In this document: one piece after another, positions 7,001-12,532 of the stretch
Numbering within the stretch: position 1 is the stretch's first letter
Layout: each line of letters starts with the position of its first letter
Assembly (NCBI GenBank): GCA_937958685.1
Contig: CALGNF010000027.1
Location: 1-12,532 of the forward strand
Reading direction: 5' to 3'
Length of the DNA stretch: 12,532 bases
From: an uncultured Caryophanales bacterium
Lineage (GTDB): Bacteria; Bacillota_I; Bacilli_A; Izemoplasmatales; Hujiaoplasmataceae
The notes under the pieces: generated by a model
The model's database searches: none
What the model was told of the DNA's origin: nothing
The model's input: the letters and a program-made list of their open reading frames with translations, nothing else
Position numbers and translations under genes: made by a program

Positions 7001-7030
7001 CGGACGCAAGTCCGCTTTTCGCTTTATCTT
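6999..7030 (+). terminator. Intrinsic terminator of the marR-ABC operon
   Basis: A 7-bp perfect stem AGCGGAC (6999-7005) / GTCCGCT (7010-7016) closes a GCAA tetraloop of the stable GNRA class and is followed by a T-rich tract. The stem uses the last two bases of the ABC stop codon TAG. The T-tract is interrupted (TTTTCGCTTTATCTTTT), so termination may be incomplete. Confidence 0.8.
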
Positions 7031-7051
7031 TTGCTGGATTCGCCTTATAAT
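7023..7051 (+). promoter_or_regulatory. Probable promoter of the rimO operon
   Basis: TATAAT at 7046-7051 is a perfect -10. At 17-nt spacing the -35 is TTTATC (7023-7028), a weak match that lies within the tail of the preceding terminator. Transcription would start near 7058, about 27 nt before the rimO ATG. The weak -35 and the leaky-looking terminator leave open some readthrough from the exporter operon. Confidence 0.6.
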
Positions 7052-7084
7052 AAGAGATAACATTGCACTTAGGGAGCAAAATCC

Positions 7085-8380
7085 ATGAAAGTAGGCTTCA
7101 TCTCGCTCGGATGCGCCAAGAATCTCGTCGATTCGGAATTCATCCTCGGAATCATCCATCATGCCGGCATCGAGATCGTGAGCGACGCCGCGGCCGCCGA
7201 CATCGTCATGATCAACACCTGTGGCTTCATCGCTCCCGCCAAGAGCGAGACCCTGGAGACGATCGCAGAAATGCATGCGCTTGGGAAAAAGGTGGTCGTT
7301 CTCGGTTGTTATGCCGAGCGCTACCGGGAGAGCCTCGCGGCCCAGATGCCATTCATCTTTCGGATCATCACGCTCAAGGATTACCCGAAGATCCATTTGC
7401 TTCTCGAAGAAGTGTTCCATGATCCCGCGCTCAAACTCGCCCCGCTGCGGTTTGAGACCAGATTGCTTACGGGTTCTTCGCATTCGCCGTACGTGAAGAT
7501 CAGCGAGGGTTGCGACAACCGCTGCACATATTGCGCGATCCCCCTGATCCGCGGACCCTACCGCTCGCGCGCCTTTACCGAGATCATCGCCGAATGCCGT
7601 CAGCTTGTTTCAGGAGGCGCCAAAGAACTCAATCTCATCAGCCAGGACACCTCCCGCTACGGAAGCGACTTTGCGGACGGCACTTCGCTCGTCTCGCTCG
7701 TCCGGGCGATAAGCGCCATCGCCGGTGTCTGGCTCGTCCGGTTGCTCTATCTGTATCCCGATGAGATCACCGACGAGCTCCTCGCGGAGATCAGCGCCAA
7801 TCCCAAAGTCGCCAAATACTTCGACATCCCCATCCAGCACATTGCCGATCCCGTCCTCAAACGGATGCACCGCCGCGGCTCAGCCGCGCTGATCAGAAAT
7901 CTGATCGCCAAGATCAGGGAGCTGATGCCGGAAGCGATCATCCGCACGACGCTGATCGTCGGGTTTCCCGGGGAAACGGAAGCCGATTATCTGATGCTCA
8001 AAGATTTTGTGGCGGAAACCCGTTTCGACCGGCTGGGCGTCTTTGCCTACTCCCGGGAGGAAGACACGCCCGCCTGGGACATGGAAGACCAGATCGACGA
8101 ACAGACGAAGCAAGCAAGACTCGCGGCGATCATGTCGCTGCAGAAACAGATCGCCAGGCGAAAACATAAGACCCAAATCGGCAGCATCCACGAGACGCTC
8201 GTGGAAGCCTATGATGAGGAGAGCAAGTTCTACTACGGCCGCAGTTACGCCTTTGCGCCGGACGATGCCGACGGCTACATCGTGTTCCAATCAAAGCGGA
8301 AACTGGCTTCAGGCGCGATCGCTGACGTCTTAATCAAGGAAGCGATCATGTACGATCTCCTCGGCGATGCCGTGGATTGA
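7085..8380 (+). CDS. rimO: Ribosomal protein S12 methylthiotransferase RimO
   Basis: RimO is a cytoplasmic radical SAM enzyme that adds a methylthio group to the conserved aspartate of ribosomal protein S12. The 431-residue protein is complete and shows all three domains. The N-terminal methylthiotransferase domain has SLGCAKNLVDSE (7-18) and the auxiliary cluster cysteines Cys10, Cys46 and Cys75. The radical SAM core has the CDNRCTYC motif (Cys143, Cys147, Cys150). The C-terminal TRAM domain (from about 365) ends in LIKEAIMYDLLG. The CAKNLVDSE form separates RimO from the tRNA enzyme MiaB, which has different residues there. The ATG follows AGGGAG (7071-7076) by eight bases. It leads a five-gene run with almost no gaps, and the next gene starts nine bases after its stop. 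Confidence 0.96.
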   Translation: MKVGFISLGCAKNLVDSEFILGIIHHAGIEIVSDAAAADIVMINTCGFIAPAKSETLETIAEMHALGKKVVVLGCYAERYRESLAAQMPFIFRIITLKDYPKIHLLLEEVFHDPALKLAPLRFETRLLTGSSHSPYVKISEGCDNRCTYCAIPLIRGPYRSRAFTEIIAECRQLVSGGAKELNLISQDTSRYGSDFADGTSLVSLVRAISAIAGVWLVRLLYLYPDEITDELLAEISANPKVAKYFDIPIQHIADPVLKRMHRRGSAALIRNLIAKIRELMPEAIIRTTLIVGFPGETEADYLMLKDFVAETRFDRLGVFAYSREEDTPAWDMEDQIDEQTKQARLAAIMSLQKQIARRKHKTQIGSIHETLVEAYDEESKFYYGRSYAFAPDDADGYIVFQSKRKLASGAIADVLIKEAIMYDLLGDAVD

Positions 8381-8389
8381 GGTGAAGAT

Positions 8390-9310
8390 ATGACTTTTCT
8401 GATACTTGTTGCCAAAGGATTTCTGATCGGCCTGGCTTTCATCATTCCCGGCGTTAGCGGCGGCACCATCGCCGTCTATCTGGGCGTTTATGATGAAATG
8501 ATCCATGCGATCGGCCACATCTTTTCCGAATTCAAGAAAAGCATAAGACTCCTCGTGCCGATTATGCTTGGCGCGGCTTTGGCGATCATCGGCCTGGCGG
8601 CGCTTCTCGGTTGGCTGATCGACAAGAACTCCTTCATTGTCCTGATGCTGTTCATCGGCCTGATCATCGGCGGCATCCCCGCCTTGCTTGGAAAAATCCG
8701 GAAGCCATACACCAAGGGTGTCTGGATCGCCTTTGCGTCCGCGTTTTTGCTCGTCGTCGCGCTGATTGTCGGCGACAAGCTCCAAATGGGCGAGTCGATC
8801 GCTTATTTCGAGCTTAATGTTTGGCACTTCCTGCTGCTCATCATTCTCGGCGCGGCAGCCTCGATGACGATGATCGTGCCCGGCATTTCCGGCAGCGCGC
8901 TCCTGATGACGCTCGGCTTCTATACGGCGATCGTCACCAACGTCGTCGGGAAGATCTTCGAGTTTGCGAACCTTAGCTACAACCTCTTCGTCGTGATCCC
9001 CTTCGCCCTCGGCATCGCCCTGGGCGTCATCCTCTTCAGCCGGGTGATCGGCGGTCTGCTTAAAAACAAGCCGCGGGAGACCTACGGGGCGATCCTTGGA
9101 TTCGTCGCCGCCTCCGTGATCGGGATCTTCCTCGAGATACGCGATCCGGCCTCGGCCCTGAGCCACACCGACCAGACGATGATCGTCACCGATTTCTTCG
9201 CTTTCATCGCCGAGAACCCCCTTTCCGTCGCCTTGGGGATCCTCGCCTTGATTGCGGGCGTCACCATTGCCTTCAAGTTCTTGCCCAAGGAAAAGCAAAC
9301 CGGCAAATGA
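8390..9310 (+). CDS. DUF368 membrane protein, PopT-like polyprenyl-phosphate translocase
   Basis: This 306-residue, very hydrophobic protein has about eight membrane segments. It carries the DUF368 hallmark twice: PGVSGGTIAV (20-29) and PGISGSALLM (164-173). The repeat suggests two inverted halves with re-entrant loops, as in transporters of the DedA-like kind. Members of DUF368 (named PopT in Staphylococcus) have been shown to recycle undecaprenyl phosphate across the cytoplasmic membrane for cell-wall synthesis. By family this gene probably does the same, which would imply a peptidoglycan-making host. The ATG at 8390 has GAGGTG overlapping the rimO stop. The gene ends in an ATGA overlap with the next. 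No other wall gene is in the window to support the role, and the function is inferred from family only. Confidence 0.9.
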   Translation: MTFLILVAKGFLIGLAFIIPGVSGGTIAVYLGVYDEMIHAIGHIFSEFKKSIRLLVPIMLGAALAIIGLAALLGWLIDKNSFIVLMLFIGLIIGGIPALLGKIRKPYTKGVWIAFASAFLLVVALIVGDKLQMGESIAYFELNVWHFLLLIILGAAASMTMIVPGISGSALLMTLGFYTAIVTNVVGKIFEFANLSYNLFVVIPFALGIALGVILFSRVIGGLLKNKPRETYGAILGFVAASVIGIFLEIRDPASALSHTDQTMIVTDFFAFIAENPLSVALGILALIAGVTIAFKFLPKEKQTGK

Positions 9311-10101
9311 TCACCGTCACAAGGACCAAAGCCAAGCATTTTTTGACCAAGAGCAAACTGAACGACGGGCTGACCTGCAATCCTTACGGCGGCTGCCAGC
9401 ACGGCTGTCTCTATTGTTATGCGAACTACACGGTTCCCGGACGGAGCGACTATGATGCCTGGGGCAAGGCCGTCGAGATCCGCGAATATCCCAATCTCGA
9501 CATTCCGCGAAACACCGGCGCCAAGCCGTTGATCTTTTCCTCCGCAACCGACGCCTACCAGCCGATCGAGGCGACCGAACGCTCGATGCGGCGGATTTTG
9601 GAGGCAATCCACGAAAGCGATCTCAAGGTCAAGATCCTGACGAAGGGCGCGCTTGTGGAGCGCGATGTCGACATCTTCCGCCGCATGCGCTCTTTGGAAG
9701 TCGGGTTCTCGCTTTCTTTGGATGATCGGGCGGCCCGCATCTTCGAGCCGGGGGCTTCGGCGCCCAGCGCCAGGATCAGCGCCCTGAGGCAGCTCAAGAC
9801 CGCCGGATTGAAGACTTATGTCTTCATCGCGCCGATCTTTCCCCATCTGACGGATGTCTTCGCCCTGATCGAGACCTTGAGGGCGGATGTCGACTACTTC
9901 ATGTTCGACACCCTCAACCTCTCCCACCCCCACAACCGCCAAAAGATCCTCGAGGCGATCCGGAAGCACTATCCGGAACATTATCCCGCTTATGTGAGGA
10001 TCTTCATGGACAAAGACAAGACCTACTATCAAACCCTGAAACAGGAAATCAGCGGCCACATGGATGCCCATGGGCTCGATTACACTTATATCTATCCTTG
10101 A
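9307..10101 (+). CDS. SPL-family (spore photolyase-like) radical SAM protein, function unknown
   Basis: This 264-residue protein has an N-terminal radical SAM motif in the form YGGCQHGCLYCYA (Cys30, Cys34, Cys37), the variant seen in COG1533, which includes spore photoproduct lyase SplB and many uncharacterised proteins. FSSATDAYQPIE (near 78-89) and LTKGALVERDVDIF (near 109-122) are further blocks of this family. The only other cysteine is Cys24; there is none after Cys37, so the hydrogen-donor Cys of true spore photoproduct lyase is missing. The protein is also shorter than SplB (about 340). It is therefore unlikely to repair spore DNA. The ATG overlaps the DUF368 stop (ATGA), so translation is probably coupled. 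Substrate and reaction cannot be told from sequence. Confidence 0.88.
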   Translation: MITVTRTKAKHFLTKSKLNDGLTCNPYGGCQHGCLYCYANYTVPGRSDYDAWGKAVEIREYPNLDIPRNTGAKPLIFSSATDAYQPIEATERSMRRILEAIHESDLKVKILTKGALVERDVDIFRRMRSLEVGFSLSLDDRAARIFEPGASAPSARISALRQLKTAGLKTYVFIAPIFPHLTDVFALIETLRADVDYFMFDTLNLSHPHNRQKILEAIRKHYPEHYPAYVRIFMDKDKTYYQTLKQEISGHMDAHGLDYTYIYP

Positions 10102-10107
10102 AAGGAG
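10101..10107 (+). promoter_or_regulatory. Ribosome binding site that fixes a TTG start
   Basis: AAAGGAG begins on the last base of the radical SAM stop codon and sits nine bases before the TTG at 10117. No in-frame ATG or GTG is available at a suitable distance; the ATG at 10127 is in another frame. This site is the main reason for calling the TTG start. Confidence 0.7.
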
Positions 10108-10116
10108 TCGATTTGC

Positions 10117-11292
10117 TTGCCTATAAATGCAAACCACGCCGGCCTCGAGGCTTATGTCATCGAGCAGCGCCGGTGGCACCATGCCCATCCGGAGACGGGG
10201 TTCGACGTCCAGGGAACGCACGACCACATCTTGTGCGAACTTGAGAAGTTGCACCTCGAGGCGATACCCCATGTCGGGCGCAATTCCCTGATCGGTATCA
10301 TCAGAAACGGGGAAGGTCCGGTGCTGGGCCTTCGCGCCGATATCGACGCATTGCCGCTCCAGGAAGAGAACGATTTTCCCTATAGATCGCAGATTGACGG
10401 CAGAATGCACGCCTGCGGGCACGACGCCCACACGGCAATGTTGCTCGGAGCCGCCAAATATCTGAGCGAAAACCGCGGCTCATGGCGGGGGACCGTGAAG
10501 CTGATCTTCCAGGAAGCCGAGGAAGGACCGCATCCGGGCGGTGCCAAAGGCGTCGTCGACTCCGGCCTTCTCGATGATGTCGAAGCTTTCTACGCCTTGC
10601 ACGTGTCGCCGGAATACCCCACCGGCACCTTCGCGATGAAGCCTGGCGCGGCATTTGCTTCCGTCTGCACCTTCAAGATCACCCTCTTCGGCAAGGGCTG
10701 CCACGCAGCCTCCCCGCACCAGGGCCTCGATCCGATCGTGATGCAGGCCGAAGTCGTCGACATGTTCCATAAGATCGTTTCCCGGAAGTTGTCGCCGCTC
10801 GAGCCGGCCGTCATCTCCATCACCCAGGTCCACGGGGGCACGACCCACAACATCATCCCTGAAAGCGTCTATTTGGAAGGAACGGTCAGAGTCTTCGCCA
10901 AAGAGACAAAAAGCAAAATCAAATCCGAGATGGATGCGATTCTCACGGCTGTTGCCACCCGCCACGGCGGCAATTACGAATTCGCCTACATCGAGGAATA
11001 CGACACCGTCACCAACACCCCGGATGCCGTCGCCTATTTCCAGAGCGTCGCCGCCGCCCTCTTCGGTCCGGAAGCCTTTCGCATCCTGGATAAACCCTCG
11101 ATGGGCGGTGAGGACTTCTTCCGCTACGTGAATCTCAGCAACCGCGGCTGCATCGCCTGGATCGGCACCAGAAAGGACGAGGCAACCGCAAGAAGCCTCC
11201 ACAATCCCCACTTCGCGATCGATGAAAGCGCTCTGATCAAGGGCGTGAGCGTGCTCGTCGAACTGATAAAAAACTACCAAAGGAGCGTATGA
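10117..11292 (+). CDS. M20 family metallopeptidase / amidohydrolase (M20D type)
   Basis: This 391-residue protein is a complete dinuclear-metal amidohydrolase of the M20D group (N-acyl-amino-acid or IAA-amino-acid hydrolase-like). Marks in order: WHHAHPETGF (20-29), GLRADIDALP (71-80), HACGHDAHTAML (98-109, metal ligands Cys100 and His102), FQEAEEG (131-137, catalytic and metal-binding Glu pair), ALHVSP (His162), KGCHAASPHQG in the dimerisation lid, SMGGEDF in the C-terminal catalytic part, and LHNPHF with His362. It probably hydrolyses an acyl-amino acid, or a small peptide, in the cytoplasm; there is no signal peptide. The start is TTG at 10117. The stop overlaps the ATG of the next hydrolase by four bases (ATGA). 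Common database names such as hippurate hydrolase should not be taken as substrate evidence. Confidence 0.93.
   Translation: MPINANHAGLEAYVIEQRRWHHAHPETGFDVQGTHDHILCELEKLHLEAIPHVGRNSLIGIIRNGEGPVLGLRADIDALPLQEENDFPYRSQIDGRMHACGHDAHTAMLLGAAKYLSENRGSWRGTVKLIFQEAEEGPHPGGAKGVVDSGLLDDVEAFYALHVSPEYPTGTFAMKPGAAFASVCTFKITLFGKGCHAASPHQGLDPIVMQAEVVDMFHKIVSRKLSPLEPAVISITQVHGGTTHNIIPESVYLEGTVRVFAKETKSKIKSEMDAILTAVATRHGGNYEFAYIEEYDTVTNTPDAVAYFQSVAAALFGPEAFRILDKPSMGGEDFFRYVNLSNRGCIAWIGTRKDEATARSLHNPHFAIDESALIKGVSVLVELIKNYQRSV
11281..11285 (+). promoter_or_regulatory. Ribosome binding site with two possible starts
   Basis: AGGAG lies only three bases before the ATG at 11289 but nine bases before a second in-frame ATG at 11295. 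The second spacing is the normal one, so the shorter protein beginning MYLIKNAN may be the main product. The first ATG is the one that overlaps the preceding stop codon. Confidence 0.55.
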
Positions 11293-12479
11293 AGATGTAC
11301 CTGATCAAAAATGCCAATCTCATCGGCATGCAAGAAGTCAATTATGAGATCCGCGACATTCTGACTGACGGCGCCAAGATCGTCAAGATCGGCCTGCTGG
11401 ATGTCAAGGACTATCCCCAGGCGACGGTCATCGACGCCGCCGGCCGATTCGTCACCCCGGGCATCGTCGACCCCCACTGCCATATCGGCATCTTCGAGGA
11501 GGCGATCGGCTTTGAGGGCGCGGATGGCAACGAGATGACCAACCCGGTCTATCCCGAACTTAGGGCGATCGATGCGATCAAGCCCCAGGACGTCGCGTTT
11601 GCGGAAGCCCTGGAGTCGGGCGTCACCACCGTCTGCACCGGACCTGGCAGCGCCAACGTCATCGGCGGCACGTTCTGCGTGCTGAAGACCTGTGGCAAGA
11701 CCGTCGACGACATGGTCGTCGTCGCGGAATCAGCGATGAAGATGGCGCTCGGCGAAAATCCGAAGCGCGTCTACAACGCCAAGACCCAGTCGCCTTCGAC
11801 GAGGATGGCCTCCGCCGCCCTGATCCGCGAAGCCCTGACCAAAGCCAAGGAATATCTCGCCAAGAAGGAAAAATACGCGGCCGACCTCAAGGAAGGCAAA
11901 GATGTTGCCAAACCCGAATTCAACATGAAGTGGGAATCCTTGTCCCGCGTCTTCCAGGGTTTCCCCGTCAAGATCCACGCCCACCAGCAGGATGACATCG
12001 CGACCGCAATCAGGATCATCGAGGAATTCGGCCTCAAAGGCACGATCGAGCATGCGACCGAAGGCCACCTGATCGCCGATTATCTCGTCAAGCACGACCA
12101 GGCCGTCATCATCGGTCCGACCCTCGGCTCCAAATCCAAATACGAACTCCGGAACAAGACATTCAAAGCCGCCAGGATCCTGCACGAGCACCATGTCAAG
12201 TTCGCGATCATGACCGATCACCCGGTCATCCATCTCGCCAACGCCCTCACCCAGGCCGCGATCTTCGTCAAGGAAGGACTTCCCGAACTAGAGGCGCTCC
12301 GCGCCGTGACTCGCTATGCGGCCGAGATCAACCATGTGGCCGACCGGGTCGGCTCGATCGCCGAAGGCAAGGATGCGGACATCGTCATCTGGGACGGACA
12401 TCCCCTCCACTACCTGACCAAGACGGATTATGTCATGGTGAGCGGAGCGATTGTCCACGAAAAACAGCAAGCAATGTAA
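11289..12479 (+). CDS. Imidazolonepropionase-like metal-dependent amidohydrolase
   Basis: This 396-residue protein belongs to the amidohydrolase superfamily near imidazolonepropionase. It has a small N-terminal beta domain (1-55), then the barrel with TPGIVDPHCHIG (metal ligands His63 and His65), KIHAHQQDD (His230, His232), GTIEHATEG (His255) and IMTDHPV (Asp310). The end of the protein returns to the beta domain with GKDADIVIWDGHPL, typical of cyclic amidohydrolases. The fold hydrolyses C-N bonds in cyclic amides or peptides. The substrate is not identifiable, and true histidine degradation is unlikely because no other hut genes are present. A Lys/Glu-rich stretch (about 183-210) is an insertion that may form a helix over the active site. 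It is translationally coupled to the M20 gene by ATGA. The ATG at 11295 is a possible alternative start. Confidence 0.9.
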   Translation: MKMYLIKNANLIGMQEVNYEIRDILTDGAKIVKIGLLDVKDYPQATVIDAAGRFVTPGIVDPHCHIGIFEEAIGFEGADGNEMTNPVYPELRAIDAIKPQDVAFAEALESGVTTVCTGPGSANVIGGTFCVLKTCGKTVDDMVVVAESAMKMALGENPKRVYNAKTQSPSTRMASAALIREALTKAKEYLAKKEKYAADLKEGKDVAKPEFNMKWESLSRVFQGFPVKIHAHQQDDIATAIRIIEEFGLKGTIEHATEGHLIADYLVKHDQAVIIGPTLGSKSKYELRNKTFKAARILHEHHVKFAIMTDHPVIHLANALTQAAIFVKEGLPELEALRAVTRYAAEINHVADRVGSIAEGKDADIVIWDGHPLHYLTKTDYVMVSGAIVHEKQQAM

Positions 12480-12482
12480 AAA

Positions 12483-12506
12483 GGGGCTGTAATGAAATAG
12501 AGTCCC
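12483..12506 (+). other. Short hairpin at the contig end, nature unclear
   Basis: GGGGCT (12483-12488) can pair with AGTCCC (12501-12506), with one G-U pair, around a 12-nt loop. No T-run follows, so it is not a normal intrinsic terminator. The first bases, GGGGCTGT, resemble the ends of some insertion sequences, but too little sequence remains to decide. The rest of the 53-base tail shows nothing recognisable. Confidence 0.3.
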
Positions 12507-12532
12507 AAGAATAAGGAATAGAAAAACCGCGC

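Noticed and set aside
5801..7483. A 560-codon open frame on the minus strand
   Set aside because: It lies antisense to the second ABC subunit and rimO, crosses their terminator and promoter, has no recognisable domain and is rich in Asp, Arg and His in the way typical of antisense frames in GC-biased genes.
9307..10101. Calling this gene splB, spore photoproduct lyase
   Set aside because: It is too short, has no Cys after the cluster motif and no sporulation genes are nearby.
9082..10431. A 449-codon minus-strand open frame across three genes
   Set aside because: It is antisense to DUF368, the radical SAM gene and the M20 gene, all of which have clear motifs and ribosome sites. No family pattern is visible in the antisense product.
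51..12479. Apparent excess of GATC sites
   Set aside because: Most arise from the strong preference for the Ile codon ATC after codons ending in G and from GAT-C junctions, so codon usage explains them without a methylation or restriction signal. I could not do an exact count.
1..12532. CRISPR array, tRNA or rRNA gene, riboswitch, toxin-antitoxin or phage-defence genes
   Set aside because: I saw no regularly spaced repeats, cloverleaf-like sequence, long structured leader or matching protein motifs. Gaps between genes are all under about 135 bases and are explained by promoters and terminators.

Overview
The window is a 12.5-kb bacterial contig fragment of moderately high GC, densely coded and with short intergenic gaps. 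The gene set suggests an anaerobic Bacillota-like or related low-characterisation bacterium from a metagenome. It combines a prolyl-tRNA synthetase of the archaeal/eukaryotic-like type with a C-terminal zinc domain, a two-subunit oxygen-sensitive class I fumarase, a DegV protein, a MarR-controlled heterodimeric ABC exporter, a DUF368 lipid-carrier transporter and strong AGGAGG-type ribosome binding sites with sigma-A-like promoters. TGA is used as a stop by several genes and Trp is encoded by TGG, so the standard bacterial code applies and not the Mollicutes code 4. Taxonomy below phylum is not resolved by what I can see.

Layout. (1) Bases 1-50 are not genomic: they are Illumina P5/TruSeq adapter sequence joined directly to the 3' end of proS (51-320). 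(2) proS converges on a minus-strand operon encoding the beta and alpha subunits of class I fumarase (390-1765), with a two-way terminator between them. (3) A divergent intergenic region (1766-1896) carries a promoter in each direction: an extended -10 for fumarase and TTTACA-N17-TATAAT for degV (1897-2745), which ends in a clear intrinsic terminator. (4) A self-contained exporter operon follows (2779-7030): consensus promoter TTGACA-N17-TATACT overlapped by palindromes that look like a MarR operator, then marR, two ABC half-transporters and a terminator. The two ABC subunits have complementary degenerate and intact ATP sites, the mark of a heterodimeric exporter. (5) A second operon (7046-12479) holds rimO, a DUF368 (PopT-like) membrane protein, a short spore-photolyase-like radical SAM protein, an M20 metallopeptidase/amidohydrolase and an imidazolonepropionase-like amidohydrolase. 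The genes are spaced 9 nt, -4 nt, 15 nt and -4 nt apart, so they are probably co-transcribed. (6) The last ~50 bases are non-coding and may be the edge of a repeat.

How the genes work together: the marR-ABC operon reads as an autoregulated multidrug/lipophile exporter. The last two genes of the second operon, both metal-dependent amide hydrolases coupled by an ATGA overlap, probably act on the same or successive substrates. rimO modifies ribosomal protein S12. The DUF368 protein probably recycles undecaprenyl phosphate. The link of the radical SAM protein to either is unknown. I found no CRISPR array, RNA gene, complete mobile element or clearly new system. The points most worth a second look are the adapter fusion, the MarR operator architecture, the SPL-like protein that lacks the known catalytic Cys, and the two-hydrolase module.
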